Shown here in pieces: positions 1 to 9,045 of a stretch of DNA of 64,000 bases (positions within the stretch are counted from its first letter, which is position 1; each line of letters begins with the position of its first letter). The DNA is from SB21 sp964415295 (GTDB taxonomy: Bacteria; CLD3; SB21), in contig CAYPYN010000006.1 of the NCBI GenBank assembly GCA_964415295.1, positions 186,001 through 250,000 on the forward strand. The letters are read 5' to 3'. A program made the position numbers and the translations under genes. The notes beneath the pieces are model-generated. The model worked only from the letters and a program-made list of their open reading frames with translations, was not told the origin of the DNA and did no database searches.

Positions 1-456
1 TGGAATAAAACCGATGAATTTGATTTTGTTTTTTGTTGTAACGTTCTCGAGCATGTACGGGAGGATAGAGAATTCGTAGTGAAATTTTACCAGATGCTCA
101 AACCGGGAGGAAAACTTCTGCTCATAATTCCAACCGTTTATTCATCAATGTTCCGCACGTATAAGTTTTTTACCGGTCGTTTTTACAGCGATGAGGAGGT
201 TGGCCACCTTCGGCGCTATGGCAAGAAAGAGTCAATGGATATGGTAGAAAGTGCCGGATTTGTGATTGACAAAGTGAATTTTATTGATGGGCCATTGAGA
301 GAATGGTTCATCGTGCATCAACGCCTGAGGATTTTCCAAAAAATTTGGAAATTGCCCGTCATCCGATCGGCATTTAACCGCATTGATTCTATTATGGCAG
401 GACTGCACCTGTATCCCGCGACTATTGTGATACATGGACATAAGAAAGAACGATAA
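1..456 (+). CDS. Class I SAM-dependent methyltransferase, 5' end cut by window
   Basis: The reading frame is open from base 1, so the N-terminus lies outside the window; 151 residues are visible. The visible part starts in the middle of a Methyltransf_11-like Rossmann domain. It has the post-II motif FCCNVLEHV (about residues 12-20 of the fragment) followed by MLKPGGKLLLIIP, the usual strand-5 hallmark of small-molecule methyltransferases. The SAM-binding GxGxG motif must lie upstream. It ends 27 bp before gmd and probably belongs to the same polysaccharide operon, so a sugar or lipid-linked glycan substrate is likely, but the sequence does not identify it. Confidence 0.8.
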   Translation, partial: WNKTDEFDFVFCCNVLEHVREDREFVVKFYQMLKPGGKLLLIIPTVYSSMFRTYKFFTGRFYSDEEVGHLRRYGKKESMDMVESAGFVIDKVNFIDGPLREWFIVHQRLRIFQKIWKLPVIRSAFNRIDSIMAGLHLYPATIVIHGHKKER

Positions 457-483
457 ATTATTTCTTGAAAAGGAAGATCACTG

Positions 484-1545
484 ATGAAAAAGGCGTTTAT
501 TACCGGTGTTTCTGGGCAGGATGGCGCTTATCTTGCCGAGTCATTATTAAAAAAAGGATATGCCGTTCACGGCCTCGTCCGCCGTTCCAGTTCCTTTAAT
601 CGCTGGCGTATCGAGCCGCTGTATTATTTGGATAATGCCAAATATGCTGATCATTTTCACCTGCATTATGGAGATCTTTCGGATTCAAGTTCGCTTAACC
701 GGTTTTTGGAAAAGTATCAGCCTGATGAAATATATAATCTTGGTGCTCAAAGTCATGTTGGGATTTCATTTGAAGTTCCTGAGTACACGAGCGATGTCAC
801 CGGCATCGGGGCGCTGCGGATACTGGATGCCATCAGGGAAACAAAAATCAACACACGGTTTTACCAGGCATCAAGTTCAGAACTGTACGGCAATTCTGAA
901 TACGCTCCTCAGGATGAAAAGACCCCTTTCAATCCGCGAAGTCCGTATGCCTGCGCAAAAGCCTTTGCGTTTTATATCACCAAGAATTATCGCGAGGCCT
1001 ACGGCATCTATGCTTGTAACGGTATTTTATTCAATCACGAGTCCCCCCTCCGAGGCGAGAATTTCGTGACACGGAAGATAACGTTGTCGCTTGCGCGGAT
1101 CAAAGAAGGCCTTCAGAAGAAATTGGAGCTTGGAAACTTGAATGCCTCACGGGACTGGGGTTTTGCAGGCGACTATGTGGAAGCTATGTGGCTCATGCTT
1201 CAGCAGATTTCGGCAGACGACTACGTAGTTGCGACGGGAGAAACCCATACGGTTCGCGAATTCGTAGAGGCTGCCGCTTCCACCCTTGAATTTAACATTG
1301 AATGGAAAGGTGAAGGTATCGAAGAGGTCGGCATCGATACACGCACAGGCAAAGTGATCGTGGGTGTGAATGCCAACTATTTTCGCCCTACCGAAGTGGA
1401 TTTTTTAATCGGAAATGCATCAAAAGCCCGTCAGAAGCTGAATTGGAGCCCGAAAGTAGATTTCAAAGAGCTCGTAAAGCTTATGGCTGAGGCCGATCTT
1501 GAAAGCGTCAGAAAACTCAAGTACGGTACTACGGTGAAAAAATAA
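484..1545 (+). CDS. gmd: GDP-mannose 4,6-dehydratase
   Basis: Converts GDP-D-mannose to GDP-4-keto-6-deoxy-D-mannose, precursor of GDP-fucose, GDP-rhamnose, GDP-perosamine and related sugars. It is an extended short-chain dehydrogenase of 353 residues, normal for Gmd. The cofactor loop GVSGQDG is at residues 8-14, the catalytic SSSE at 130-133, and the Y155xxxK159 pair is present. The family signatures NHESP, VTRKIT and LGN..ASRDWG follow, as does the substrate loop with FRPTEVD near residue 300. A Shine-Dalgarno AGGAAG lies 7 bp before the ATG. The stop codon overlaps the next ATG by one base, so translation of the following methyltransferase is probably coupled. A second, shorter Gmd-like gene sits at 4443. 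Confidence 0.95.
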   Translation: MKKAFITGVSGQDGAYLAESLLKKGYAVHGLVRRSSSFNRWRIEPLYYLDNAKYADHFHLHYGDLSDSSSLNRFLEKYQPDEIYNLGAQSHVGISFEVPEYTSDVTGIGALRILDAIRETKINTRFYQASSSELYGNSEYAPQDEKTPFNPRSPYACAKAFAFYITKNYREAYGIYACNGILFNHESPLRGENFVTRKITLSLARIKEGLQKKLELGNLNASRDWGFAGDYVEAMWLMLQQISADDYVVATGETHTVREFVEAAASTLEFNIEWKGEGIEEVGIDTRTGKVIVGVNANYFRPTEVDFLIGNASKARQKLNWSPKVDFKELVKLMAEADLESVRKLKYGTTVKK

Positions 1546-2492
1546 TGTCGGCGGCATTACCTTATAACAAAATTTGTGAAATTGAGGATTTTGTGAATCC
1601 CGTCTTGCTACCGGTCATGCGGGAAGTGTTCGGACACGAATTGGCAAGATATGGGCCTCAATGGCCTGAGGGCGATGAGTACCGAAAGCATTGGGAAGTG
1701 GCTATGTGCATACGAACATTTCGTGACTTCGGCGCACTACGGTCCGATGCGGATGTTTTGGGTGTTGGCGCCGGGAATGAGCCCACGATATTTTTCCTGA
1801 CCAATTATTGCCGAAGAGTGTTTGCCACCGACCTGTATTTGCCAGATCCAACGATTCGGTCCGGAAAATTCAAAGGTATTCGACCATTTTTCCGGGAGGC
1901 ACTCGCAACTGTCTCCGGCAAAAGAAGATTATGGGCCGAGTCTGCTAATATTGGCATGTTCTTGGATCCGGGCCGCTATTGGCCGGGTCAATGGAACCCT
2001 CGACGAATGGTCGTTCAACATATGAACGGCCTTGATCTTAAATTTGAGAATGATAGTTTTGATGCTATTTTTTCATCGTCGTCCATTGAGCATTTTGGAG
2101 GCCATGCAGAAATCAAAAGGGCCATGCAGGAAATGTATCGGGTTCTGAAGCCAGGAGGCATCCTGTCATTGGCCACCGAATTTCGCCTTGAGGGACCATC
2201 TCCGGGATTGCCGGGCATTCTATTGTTTGATAAAAAAGAAGTTGAAGAAGTTATTATGAGAAGCGCCTCTTGGGAATGTCTTGACGATTTGCCTTTCTCA
2301 TGTTCTTCGCCAACCCGGGCCGCGGAGCGTTCGTTCAAGGAATTATCTGCAATCGTCCGTGCCCATGTTTCGCAATACGGTGAGATATTGTATCACAAAT
2401 TAGACTGGCAAAAACGTCCTAGTTTAGGTCTTCGTGAAGGGCCTCACGTTTGGACCAGCGTCCACTTGGCATTCCGCAAGCCGTCTGTTTAA
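1545..2492 (+). CDS. Class I SAM-dependent methyltransferase
   Basis: This 315-residue protein has a methyltransferase core. Motif I is VLGVGAGNEP (71-80), with the acidic ribose-binding end at ATDLY (95-99). Then come FDAIFSSSSIEHFGG (172-186) and LKPGGIL (201-207), the Methyltransf_11 pattern. About 60 extra N-terminal residues and a 100-residue C-terminal extension lie outside the fold. It overlaps the gmd stop by one base, so it is probably translated by reinitiation. Modification of a deoxysugar or of the growing glycan is the most likely role from context; the acceptor is unknown. Confidence 0.8.
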   Translation: MSAALPYNKICEIEDFVNPVLLPVMREVFGHELARYGPQWPEGDEYRKHWEVAMCIRTFRDFGALRSDADVLGVGAGNEPTIFFLTNYCRRVFATDLYLPDPTIRSGKFKGIRPFFREALATVSGKRRLWAESANIGMFLDPGRYWPGQWNPRRMVVQHMNGLDLKFENDSFDAIFSSSSIEHFGGHAEIKRAMQEMYRVLKPGGILSLATEFRLEGPSPGLPGILLFDKKEVEEVIMRSASWECLDDLPFSCSSPTRAAERSFKELSAIVRAHVSQYGEILYHKLDWQKRPSLGLREGPHVWTSVHLAFRKPSV

Positions 2493-2544
2493 CATACAAA
2501 GGCGGATTCGATTTGAAATAATTTCATTCATAAAAAGTAACAAC

Positions 2545-3327
2545 ATGACTCGTGATCAGATCAGCAGCTTACCAAGTATATATCGTCTGCTGAAGTGGAA
2601 TATTAAGCAAAGACTTGGGGCCGATTCGATAAGGACCCGAACGCCCTTTGGTTTCAAAATGGATCTGGCTTTTATAGACCAATCCGCTACGCATATTTTT
2701 TTCCAGCATTACGAAACAGAAGAAGCCGACACCCTGATGAAATTGATAAAGCCCGGAATGACGGTCCTGGATATAGGCGCCAATATCGGATACTTTACGC
2801 TTCTGATGGCAAAACAAGTCACTTCCAGCGGATCCGTTTTTGCTTTCGAACCAAATCCTCGAATGATCGAACAATTGGAGAAGAATATAGCGCTAAACAC
2901 AGAAGTACAGGACGGCCGGATCAGAATTGAGAAAATCGCTCTTGGTTGTGAAGAAGCGGATACGGATTTCTATGCCCCTGTAAGGGGCGCAGAAGGAGTG
3001 GGTGGACTGCGAGATACCAAACGGGCTCCCGTTGATCAGACGTTGAGAGTTCATGTTTCCAAATTGGACCGCTGGATAACGCTGAAAGATGTTGCAAGGA
3101 TCGATCTCATAAAGATTGATGTAGAGGGAGGAGAGCTGGACGTCTTTAGAGGAGCGGAAGACGTGCTCAGGAAATTTCGTCCGATACTTCTTTTTGAGGC
3201 AGTCGAAATCAATACAAAGCCATACGGATATGCGGTTCGTGAATTACTGGATTTCCTTCGCCGTTTTGAATACGACATCCAACCAATGAGCTGCGGCTAC
3301 AATTACCTTGCGATGCCTCGGAATTGA
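2545..3327 (+). CDS. FkbM family methyltransferase
   Basis: FkbM-type SAM-dependent O-methyltransferase, 260 residues from the chosen start. Motif I DIGANIGYFT is at 76-85, FEPNP at 101-105 and the family-typical IKIDVEGGE at 189-197. The frame is open back to an ATG at 2434, but that start would overlap the preceding methyltransferase by 59 bases and add 37 unconserved residues. The ATG at 2545 lies just after the previous stop and is preferred, although no strong Shine-Dalgarno precedes either. In glycan loci FkbM enzymes commonly O-methylate sugar hydroxyls; the exact target here is inferred only from the neighbourhood. Confidence 0.85.
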   Translation: MTRDQISSLPSIYRLLKWNIKQRLGADSIRTRTPFGFKMDLAFIDQSATHIFFQHYETEEADTLMKLIKPGMTVLDIGANIGYFTLLMAKQVTSSGSVFAFEPNPRMIEQLEKNIALNTEVQDGRIRIEKIALGCEEADTDFYAPVRGAEGVGGLRDTKRAPVDQTLRVHVSKLDRWITLKDVARIDLIKIDVEGGELDVFRGAEDVLRKFRPILLFEAVEINTKPYGYAVRELLDFLRRFEYDIQPMSCGYNYLAMPRN

Positions 3328-3328
3328 T

Positions 3329-4414
3329 ATGAGAATTATCTGCGACATGTCGGTGATGGAGATGCCTCTCACGGGTATCGGCAAAGCAACGGCAAGTCTT
3401 TATGAAGCTGTCTTTGGTATGCGTCCAGATTTAGAGGGCATTGCCGTTCACCGCCGTCGACTGCATACAAAATTAGATTCCCGCTTCGCTTCCGAAGGAC
3501 AGGTGCCATGGATACCTGAGAAATGGTGGAGACGGGTCACGATCCCCATGATAGCGAAAAGATCAGGGGCTTCATGGATTCATTTTCCATGGAATGGCAA
3601 CGTCCCTGTGTTCAAAATCCCTATACATGTCGTTACTACACTGCATGACGTACTGCCGTTGACCATTCCAGGGTATTTCACAAACTCAACAGAAGAAATG
3701 AAATACAGAACTCGCATTCAAGACGACATTGACCGGACCCAACTGCTTTTGACGGATTCCGATTTCTCAAAAAAAGAAATCATGAGGAACTTCAAAACCC
3801 ACTCGGAACCGACCGTGTTAAGACTTGCATCGACCCTAAAAGTCGATGCGCAAGTCCAGCACGTCTCTGATAGTTCATCGGGCAGATATTTTTTTTATGT
3901 GGGGGGATATGATCGTCGCAAGGGGCTTGATGTATTGACGAGAATATTTGTTCGGCTTCATTTGGCTAAGAAGATTCAAAGTAAGCTGGTAATAGCAGGG
4001 GACAAGAAATTCATATCCACCGAATTTGAAAGGGATCTTGCAACCCTGTACGATCTGAATGCCGTTGAGGAAATCGGATATATTACGGATCAGGAGCTTG
4101 CCCGCCGTTTCAGAGAGGCAATTGCATTGGTCTACCCATCCTTGTATGAAGGATTCGGGCTACCGCCGCTCGAAGCCATGTCCCAAGGCTGTCCGGTCAT
4201 AACGACGCGAGGCACCTCGATCCCTGAAGTTTGCGGTGATGCGGCCGTTTATATGGACCCTGCTGATGAGAAATCCTTGGCTGACAGTCTGCTGCTTGTG
4301 AGTTCCGATCATCGACAACGCCTGAACTTGATCGAAAAAGGTCGAAAACAAGCCGGTCAATTTTCCTGGTCTAAAACAGCTCAAGAGTTTATACACCATC
4401 TTGGCCTAGCCTGA
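3329..4414 (+). CDS. Glycosyltransferase family 4 (GT-B)
   Basis: Retaining glycosyltransferase of the GT-B fold, 361 residues. It probably adds one sugar from a nucleotide donor to the lipid-linked repeat unit at the inner membrane. The C-terminal half has FYVGGYDRRKGLDVL and then YEGFGLPPLEAMSQGCPVI (around 272-291), with the E-x7-E donor-binding pattern typical of GT4. The ATG at 3329 starts one base after the upstream TGA. The frame is open seven codons further upstream, into the end of the FkbM gene, but the downstream ATG fits the operon spacing better. Donor and acceptor cannot be read from sequence. Confidence 0.88.
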   Translation: MRIICDMSVMEMPLTGIGKATASLYEAVFGMRPDLEGIAVHRRRLHTKLDSRFASEGQVPWIPEKWWRRVTIPMIAKRSGASWIHFPWNGNVPVFKIPIHVVTTLHDVLPLTIPGYFTNSTEEMKYRTRIQDDIDRTQLLLTDSDFSKKEIMRNFKTHSEPTVLRLASTLKVDAQVQHVSDSSSGRYFFYVGGYDRRKGLDVLTRIFVRLHLAKKIQSKLVIAGDKKFISTEFERDLATLYDLNAVEEIGYITDQELARRFREAIALVYPSLYEGFGLPPLEAMSQGCPVITTRGTSIPEVCGDAAVYMDPADEKSLADSLLLVSSDHRQRLNLIEKGRKQAGQFSWSKTAQEFIHHLGLA

Positions 4415-4442
4415 ATTGTTATGTTGTAGGGACCATACTTAT

Positions 4443-5441
4443 ATGAAAAAAAAGAGAGCTTTGATTACCGGTATTGCAGGCCAAGACGGTTCGTACTTAG
4501 CCGAGTTGTTATTGGAAAAAGGATATGAAGTGTACGGTCTTGAAAAAACGGTTTTGCAAAATGAAAAAGACCGCGTGTGGAATAGGATCAGCCATCTGAA
4601 AGACCGGATCGAAATCCATGAAATATCCATTGAGGATCTTTCGGGGGTGTCCGGATTGATCAGGAAGATAAGACCGGATGAGTGTTATCATTTAGCGGCA
4701 CAGAGTTTTGTGAGTTACGACGCCGCACTGGAAATCCAAACCAACAGATCCAATATAGATGGTACGCATCATTTATTGATATCCTTAAGAGCGGAAGCGC
4801 CGGAGAGCCGGTTCTTTTTTGCCGCCTCCAGTGAAGTGTTCGGCAACACCGCAGAGAGTCCACAGACGGAGGCGACCGCGTTCCACCCCAGATCCGTTTA
4901 CGGCATATCCAAAGCGGCGGGATTTGACCTGACAAGGTTCTACCGTGAAAAATATTCTATGCATGCTTCATCGGGTATACTATACAATCACGAATCGCCC
5001 AGGCGGGGAGATCAGTTCGTAACCAGAAAGATCACCCGATCGGTCGCGGCTATCAAATTAGGGCACACCACCGGAATAAAACTTGGCAATCTTGATTCTC
5101 GAAGGGATTGGGGTCATGCCAGAGATTATGTCCGGGCCATGTGGCTGATGTTGCAGCAAGAGGCTCCCGATGATTATGTCATTGCGACCGGCGTAACCCA
5201 TACCGTGAGGGAATTTGCGGAAAGAGCTTTCCGCCATGTAGGACTTGATTTCAATGAACATGTTATTATTGATAAAGATCTTGTTCGCTCAAGTGAAACC
5301 AATCTGCTTGTCGGGAATGCATCAAAGGCGAATCGGTCCCTGGGGTGGAAGACGGAAATATCATTTGAGAATATGATTATTGAAATGGTTGATCATGATA
5401 TGAAAGATGTGTCTCACAAAGGGAGCCCGGACCGGCGATGA
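4443..5441 (+). CDS. GDP-mannose 4,6-dehydratase-like SDR (second paralogue)
   Basis: A 332-residue extended SDR clearly related to Gmd, and a divergent paralogue of the gene at 484. It keeps the cofactor loop GIAGQDG, SSSEVFG, the YxxxK of VYGISKAAG, and the signatures NHESP, VTRKIT and LGN..SRRDWG. It is about 20 residues shorter because the region that holds FRPTEVD in Gmd is reduced to a loop with VRSSETNLLVG. It could be a true second 4,6-dehydratase or a reductase/epimerase acting on the 4-keto product (Rmd-like); the sequence alone does not decide. The ATG at 4443 is chosen because homology begins there. Its end overlaps the next gene by ATGA. Confidence 0.85.
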   Translation: MKKKRALITGIAGQDGSYLAELLLEKGYEVYGLEKTVLQNEKDRVWNRISHLKDRIEIHEISIEDLSGVSGLIRKIRPDECYHLAAQSFVSYDAALEIQTNRSNIDGTHHLLISLRAEAPESRFFFAASSEVFGNTAESPQTEATAFHPRSVYGISKAAGFDLTRFYREKYSMHASSGILYNHESPRRGDQFVTRKITRSVAAIKLGHTTGIKLGNLDSRRDWGHARDYVRAMWLMLQQEAPDDYVIATGVTHTVREFAERAFRHVGLDFNEHVIIDKDLVRSSETNLLVGNASKANRSLGWKTEISFENMIIEMVDHDMKDVSHKGSPDRR

Positions 5442-6589
5442 TGGTAGTTTGTGAACCCCAATGCTCCGGATTTGAGCACGCGGAAGTAAATGCGGCTATG
5501 ATAAAAGCGGCGGCTATGGCGTTTCCGGATGAACGATTCTTGTTCCTCGCTGAGGAAGGACATTTGACGGTGGTTTCAGGCCTTTTGGATGCGGCAATTC
5601 TTTCAAGGATTGAAAGTCGGGTGTTGACCATCGCTCCAAGGAGAGCTTCAAATCTCAAAAGATTCTTTTTGGAGTATAGTGTATACAAGAGCGCAATTCG
5701 TTTTGCTGTGCATTACGGATCAAAAAAGATCCTATATCTTTCTGTTACCAGTCCCGGCTTGATATGGATCAAGGTCTTGACGAGAATTCGGAGGGATATT
5801 CAAACGGTGGCAACTTTACATGGGATGTTGGAAACCGTTGACGATATTAAAGCCGCCATTTCGTATCAACTGATATTTTGGCTACGGTTTACTCTGCTCG
5901 CAATGAACTACAAAAAGCTGCATTATTTGGTGTTTGGCACCTTCATTAAAAAGTCCATTGACGATAAATTCAGACGATTGAGTCTGTTCACCAGATCCAT
6001 GGATTTGCCTTATGAATTTGCTCCTATAGTGAACAGGGAGCCTTTTCAAGCACAAAGTGTCCGTTTTGGCGCATTGGGCGTTGGAAGCCGCAGCAAAGGA
6101 ACAGATGTTTTTTTCAGAGTTGCCGGTGATATCATGTCAGGTAAGACCGTGTATATTCCTCAATTTCAACTGATTGGTCCCATCACAGACCGATCTCTAA
6201 AGATCCCGCTCGGAGTACGGGTATTGTCCGCTGACGGCAGGCCATTGAGCCGGAAAGACTATCGACAATATGCTGAAGAGTTGGATTATGCGGTCTTCTT
6301 TCATAAGCCATCCAACTACAGATATTCCGCAAGCGCGGCCTTTTTTGACGCTTTAGCTTATGGGAAACCGGTCATCGCATTGCGCAACCCCATGTTTCAG
6401 TATTATTTTGATCTTCTTGGGGATATCGGACATCTGTGTGACACGGAAGGTGAAATGAAAAATACCATTCAGAACATTCTTGATACACCGTCCAAAGAAC
6501 TTTATAATGAGCAGCAGAATAATATTTCAAAGGGTCGCGAACGCCTGAATGCGACCCATTCCGCTCATCAATTCAAAGAAATCTGGTAA
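5438..6589 (+). CDS. Putative GT-B glycosyltransferase
   Basis: A 383-residue cytosolic protein with no signal peptide or convincing membrane helix. The order of elements, an alpha/beta N-terminal half followed by a C-terminal half with a FGALGVGSRSKGTDVF-like strand-loop and then ASAAFFDALAYGKPVIAL (around 300-317), matches the GT-B fold used by GT4-type transferases. The E-x7-E motif is degenerate. Overlap of ATGA with the preceding Gmd-like gene indicates translational coupling. Role inferred: transfer of one sugar during repeat-unit assembly. I do not recognise a closer family. Confidence 0.6.
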   Translation: MMVVCEPQCSGFEHAEVNAAMIKAAAMAFPDERFLFLAEEGHLTVVSGLLDAAILSRIESRVLTIAPRRASNLKRFFLEYSVYKSAIRFAVHYGSKKILYLSVTSPGLIWIKVLTRIRRDIQTVATLHGMLETVDDIKAAISYQLIFWLRFTLLAMNYKKLHYLVFGTFIKKSIDDKFRRLSLFTRSMDLPYEFAPIVNREPFQAQSVRFGALGVGSRSKGTDVFFRVAGDIMSGKTVYIPQFQLIGPITDRSLKIPLGVRVLSADGRPLSRKDYRQYAEELDYAVFFHKPSNYRYSASAAFFDALAYGKPVIALRNPMFQYYFDLLGDIGHLCDTEGEMKNTIQNILDTPSKELYNEQQNNISKGRERLNATHSAHQFKEIW

Positions 6590-6591
6590 TT

Positions 6592-7719
6592 ATGAATAAG
6601 AAAAAGGTCCTTTTCATATTCGGTACTCGCCCCGAAGCCATCAAGATGGCTCCGCTTGTCAAAGAATTTCAAATGCATACGAACGCGCTCGACACCGTAA
6701 TTTGTGTCACAGCCCAACACCGTCATATGTTGGATCAGGTTTTGGAGGTTTTTGATATCCAACCTGATTTTGATCTAGATCTCATGCAGGAAGGTCAATC
6801 GCTCCTGCAACTGACGTCGCGCGTGTTTTCAGGACTTGAGGAAATTTTTAATAGGGTCAAACCCGATTGGGCTCTTGTACAGGGCGATACGTCTACCGTC
6901 ATGGCGGCCTCCGTTGCGGCGTTTTATTCAGGAATCAAAGTTGGCCATGTCGAGGCCGGACTAAGATCGGGTAATAGATACGCGCCTTTTCCGGAAGAGA
7001 TTAATCGCCGCATTGCATCGGTCACGGCCGATCTTCATTTCGCACCAACCGAAACGGCCAGGCGTGCTCTTTTGTCCGAGGGGATTGATGATAAAACCGT
7101 TCATGTGACCGGCAATACCGTTATTGATGCTCTTCTCTTCATAAAAGAAAGAGTGAGACAGCATCCTCCTGATATTGCCAAAACCATTAATGATATCATT
7201 GAAAATAAGCGCATGATCCTGGTGACAGGTCACCGCAGGGAAAGTTTTGGCAGCGGATTTGAACAGATATGCATGGCATTGCGTGATCTTGCCGACCAGC
7301 ACCGAGATGTGATGATCGTTTATCCCGTTCACCTCAATCCAAATGTGCGTGAACCCGTACAGCGAATCCTTAATGGACACAAGAATATTCTTCTTATCGA
7401 ACCCCAGTCTTATACGGATTTCGTCTGGATGATGGATCACTCTTACCTCATTTTGACGGATTCCGGCGGAGTTCAGGAAGAAGCCCCGTCTCTTGGCAAA
7501 CCGATATTGGTCATGCGGGAAGTGACGGAGCGCATGGAGGGAATCGAAGCCGGTACTGCAAAATTAGTTGGAACAGACCGTCTGAAAATTGTGAAGGAGG
7601 CGAACCTTCTGCTGACCAACAAATCCGAATACGACAAAATGGCTCAAGCCGCCAATCCATACGGAGATGGCAAAGCGAGCAACCGCATTGTTCAACTTGT
7701 CAGTCAAACGCCAACATAA
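6592..7719 (+). CDS. wecB: UDP-GlcNAc 2-epimerase family (WecB / WbpI-WlbD type)
   Basis: Non-hydrolysing UDP-N-acetylglucosamine 2-epimerase fold, 375 residues, normal for WecB. Visible signatures are GTRPEAIKMAPL near the N-terminus, QGDTSTVMA, HVEAGLRSGNRYAPFPEEINRR (given here without the intervening context), TGHRRES and the UDP-binding TDSGGVQEEA. It interconverts the C2 configuration of UDP-GlcNAc-type sugars. Because wlbA, wlbB and wlbC lie 2-6 kb downstream, it may instead be the WbpI/WlbD-type epimerase acting on UDP-GlcNAc(3NAc)A; both belong to the same fold and motifs do not separate them here. Two bases separate its ATG from the preceding stop. Confidence 0.9.
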   Translation: MNKKKVLFIFGTRPEAIKMAPLVKEFQMHTNALDTVICVTAQHRHMLDQVLEVFDIQPDFDLDLMQEGQSLLQLTSRVFSGLEEIFNRVKPDWALVQGDTSTVMAASVAAFYSGIKVGHVEAGLRSGNRYAPFPEEINRRIASVTADLHFAPTETARRALLSEGIDDKTVHVTGNTVIDALLFIKERVRQHPPDIAKTINDIIENKRMILVTGHRRESFGSGFEQICMALRDLADQHRDVMIVYPVHLNPNVREPVQRILNGHKNILLIEPQSYTDFVWMMDHSYLILTDSGGVQEEAPSLGKPILVMREVTERMEGIEAGTAKLVGTDRLKIVKEANLLLTNKSEYDKMAQAANPYGDGKASNRIVQLVSQTPT

Positions 7720-7732
7720 ATTGAAAAGAATC

Positions 7733-7761
7733 TTGTGTTTGTGCGCACTTTTTAGTACAAT
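7733..7761 (+). promoter_or_regulatory. Putative sigma-70-like promoter before the wzz-like gene
   Basis: TTGTGT, a 17-base spacer and TACAAT occur in the 78-bp gap after wecB, one of the wider gaps inside the first 34 kb. The spacer holds the perfect palindrome GTGCGCAC at 7741-7748. The -10 box matches consensus at 5 of 6 positions, the -35 at only 3 of 6. It could give an internal transcript for chain-length control and everything downstream. Position-based reading only. Confidence 0.35.
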
Positions 7762-7797
7762 CCCTCGCGATTTTTGATTATAATAATTTCGATCAAA

Positions 7798-9042
7798 ATG
7801 AACCCCCAAGATCATAAATCTGATAATTTGCAGCCCGCCACGGGATCGGAAAGTCCTTCACCTTCTGAAGAATTAAGCATTGTTGATTTGGCTTATCTGC
7901 TTATTCCATGGAGGAAAAAGATTTTGGGACTTACTTTTCTTATAATGCTCGTTACGGCGGCACTGACGTTTCTGATGGACAAGTGGTATGAATCCAGAGC
8001 TGTGATCATGTTGCCGGAGAAGACTTCCACCGCATTGGAATCTTTGGGTGGAACCCTTGGCAGTCTTGGACAAGGTCTTTTAGGCGGCATGACTGCGTCC
8101 GGCCCTCAGAGATATATTGCCATATTGAAAAGCCGTCGGATTAAAGAAGAAGTCATTGCCAAATATGACCTGATTCGAGTCTTTGACATGGATTCCACCC
8201 GGAAAGACACGCTGGCATTGATCGAGCTGATGGATGATATGGTTTTGTCTGAAAATAATACAAAGAACGGCACCATCACTGTTACGGTCAGGTTCAAAGA
8301 CAGCCCCGAGATAACGGCCGAAATGACCAACTTTGTTGTTGCAAAGCTGGATGAAATCAATAGAGAACTATCAACGGAGCAGGCAAGGTCGGCAAGACGG
8401 TTCATTGAAAGACGTTATACGGAAGCAAGAGAGGAACTGAAAAAAGCGGAGGATCAACTCAACCAATTCCAAAATAAGCATGGAATAGTGGCGTTACCCG
8501 AACAAACGAAAGCGTCAATCGAAGCGGCCGCCGAGATCCAGGCGCAGATCGTGACGTCCGAAGCTGAATACAATGTTCTGAAGAAGACCATTGGAGAAAA
8601 CCATCCTGAACTTCTGAAATTGCGTTCGAAGGTTGAGGAATTGTCCAAGATTCAGCGAAAGATGGACTCCGGTGGCATTGAAATGAGTGTTCTGATCCCG
8701 TTCAAGGAAACTCCCGATCTGGCTCTGCAATATCTCAGATTGTACCGAGAAGTGCAGATCAACCAGAAAATCGTTGAATATCTGATCCCTCAATACGAAC
8801 AAGCTAAGATACAGGAAGCGAAAGATACGCCGACCTTACTGGTCTTGGATCAGGGAAAGCCGGCCGCGTTTCAATATAAGCCCAAAAAGAAAATCATAGT
8901 AGCCGTAGCTGGTATCATGGCGTTCTGTATTCTGTGCGTCGTGATAGCCGGTCTTGAAAGTTTGAAGAAGCATCCATATAAGAAAAGTCAGAAGATCCTA
9001 GCCATATTGGATGCCGTGAAACCTCGAAACCTATTTAGATAG
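7798..9042 (+). CDS. Wzz/GumC-like polysaccharide chain-length determinant
   Basis: Inner-membrane polysaccharide co-polymerase of 414 residues that sets the modal chain length of a Wzy-made polymer. A cytosolic N-terminus is followed by a first transmembrane helix at about 41-60 and then a beta-strand patch with WYESRAVIMLP, the Wzz domain signature. A long periplasmic helical part has coiled-coil character around 195-300, and a second transmembrane helix lies near 365-387. The C-terminal tail is only about 25 basic residues, so there is no Wzc-type tyrosine kinase domain. A TTG at 7774 is in frame, but the ATG at 7798 directly precedes the hydrophilic leader and is preferred. Confidence 0.88.
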   Translation: MNPQDHKSDNLQPATGSESPSPSEELSIVDLAYLLIPWRKKILGLTFLIMLVTAALTFLMDKWYESRAVIMLPEKTSTALESLGGTLGSLGQGLLGGMTASGPQRYIAILKSRRIKEEVIAKYDLIRVFDMDSTRKDTLALIELMDDMVLSENNTKNGTITVTVRFKDSPEITAEMTNFVVAKLDEINRELSTEQARSARRFIERRYTEAREELKKAEDQLNQFQNKHGIVALPEQTKASIEAAAEIQAQIVTSEAEYNVLKKTIGENHPELLKLRSKVEELSKIQRKMDSGGIEMSVLIPFKETPDLALQYLRLYREVQINQKIVEYLIPQYEQAKIQEAKDTPTLLVLDQGKPAAFQYKPKKKIIVAVAGIMAFCILCVVIAGLESLKKHPYKKSQKILAILDAVKPRNLFR

Positions 9043-9045
9043 AAC

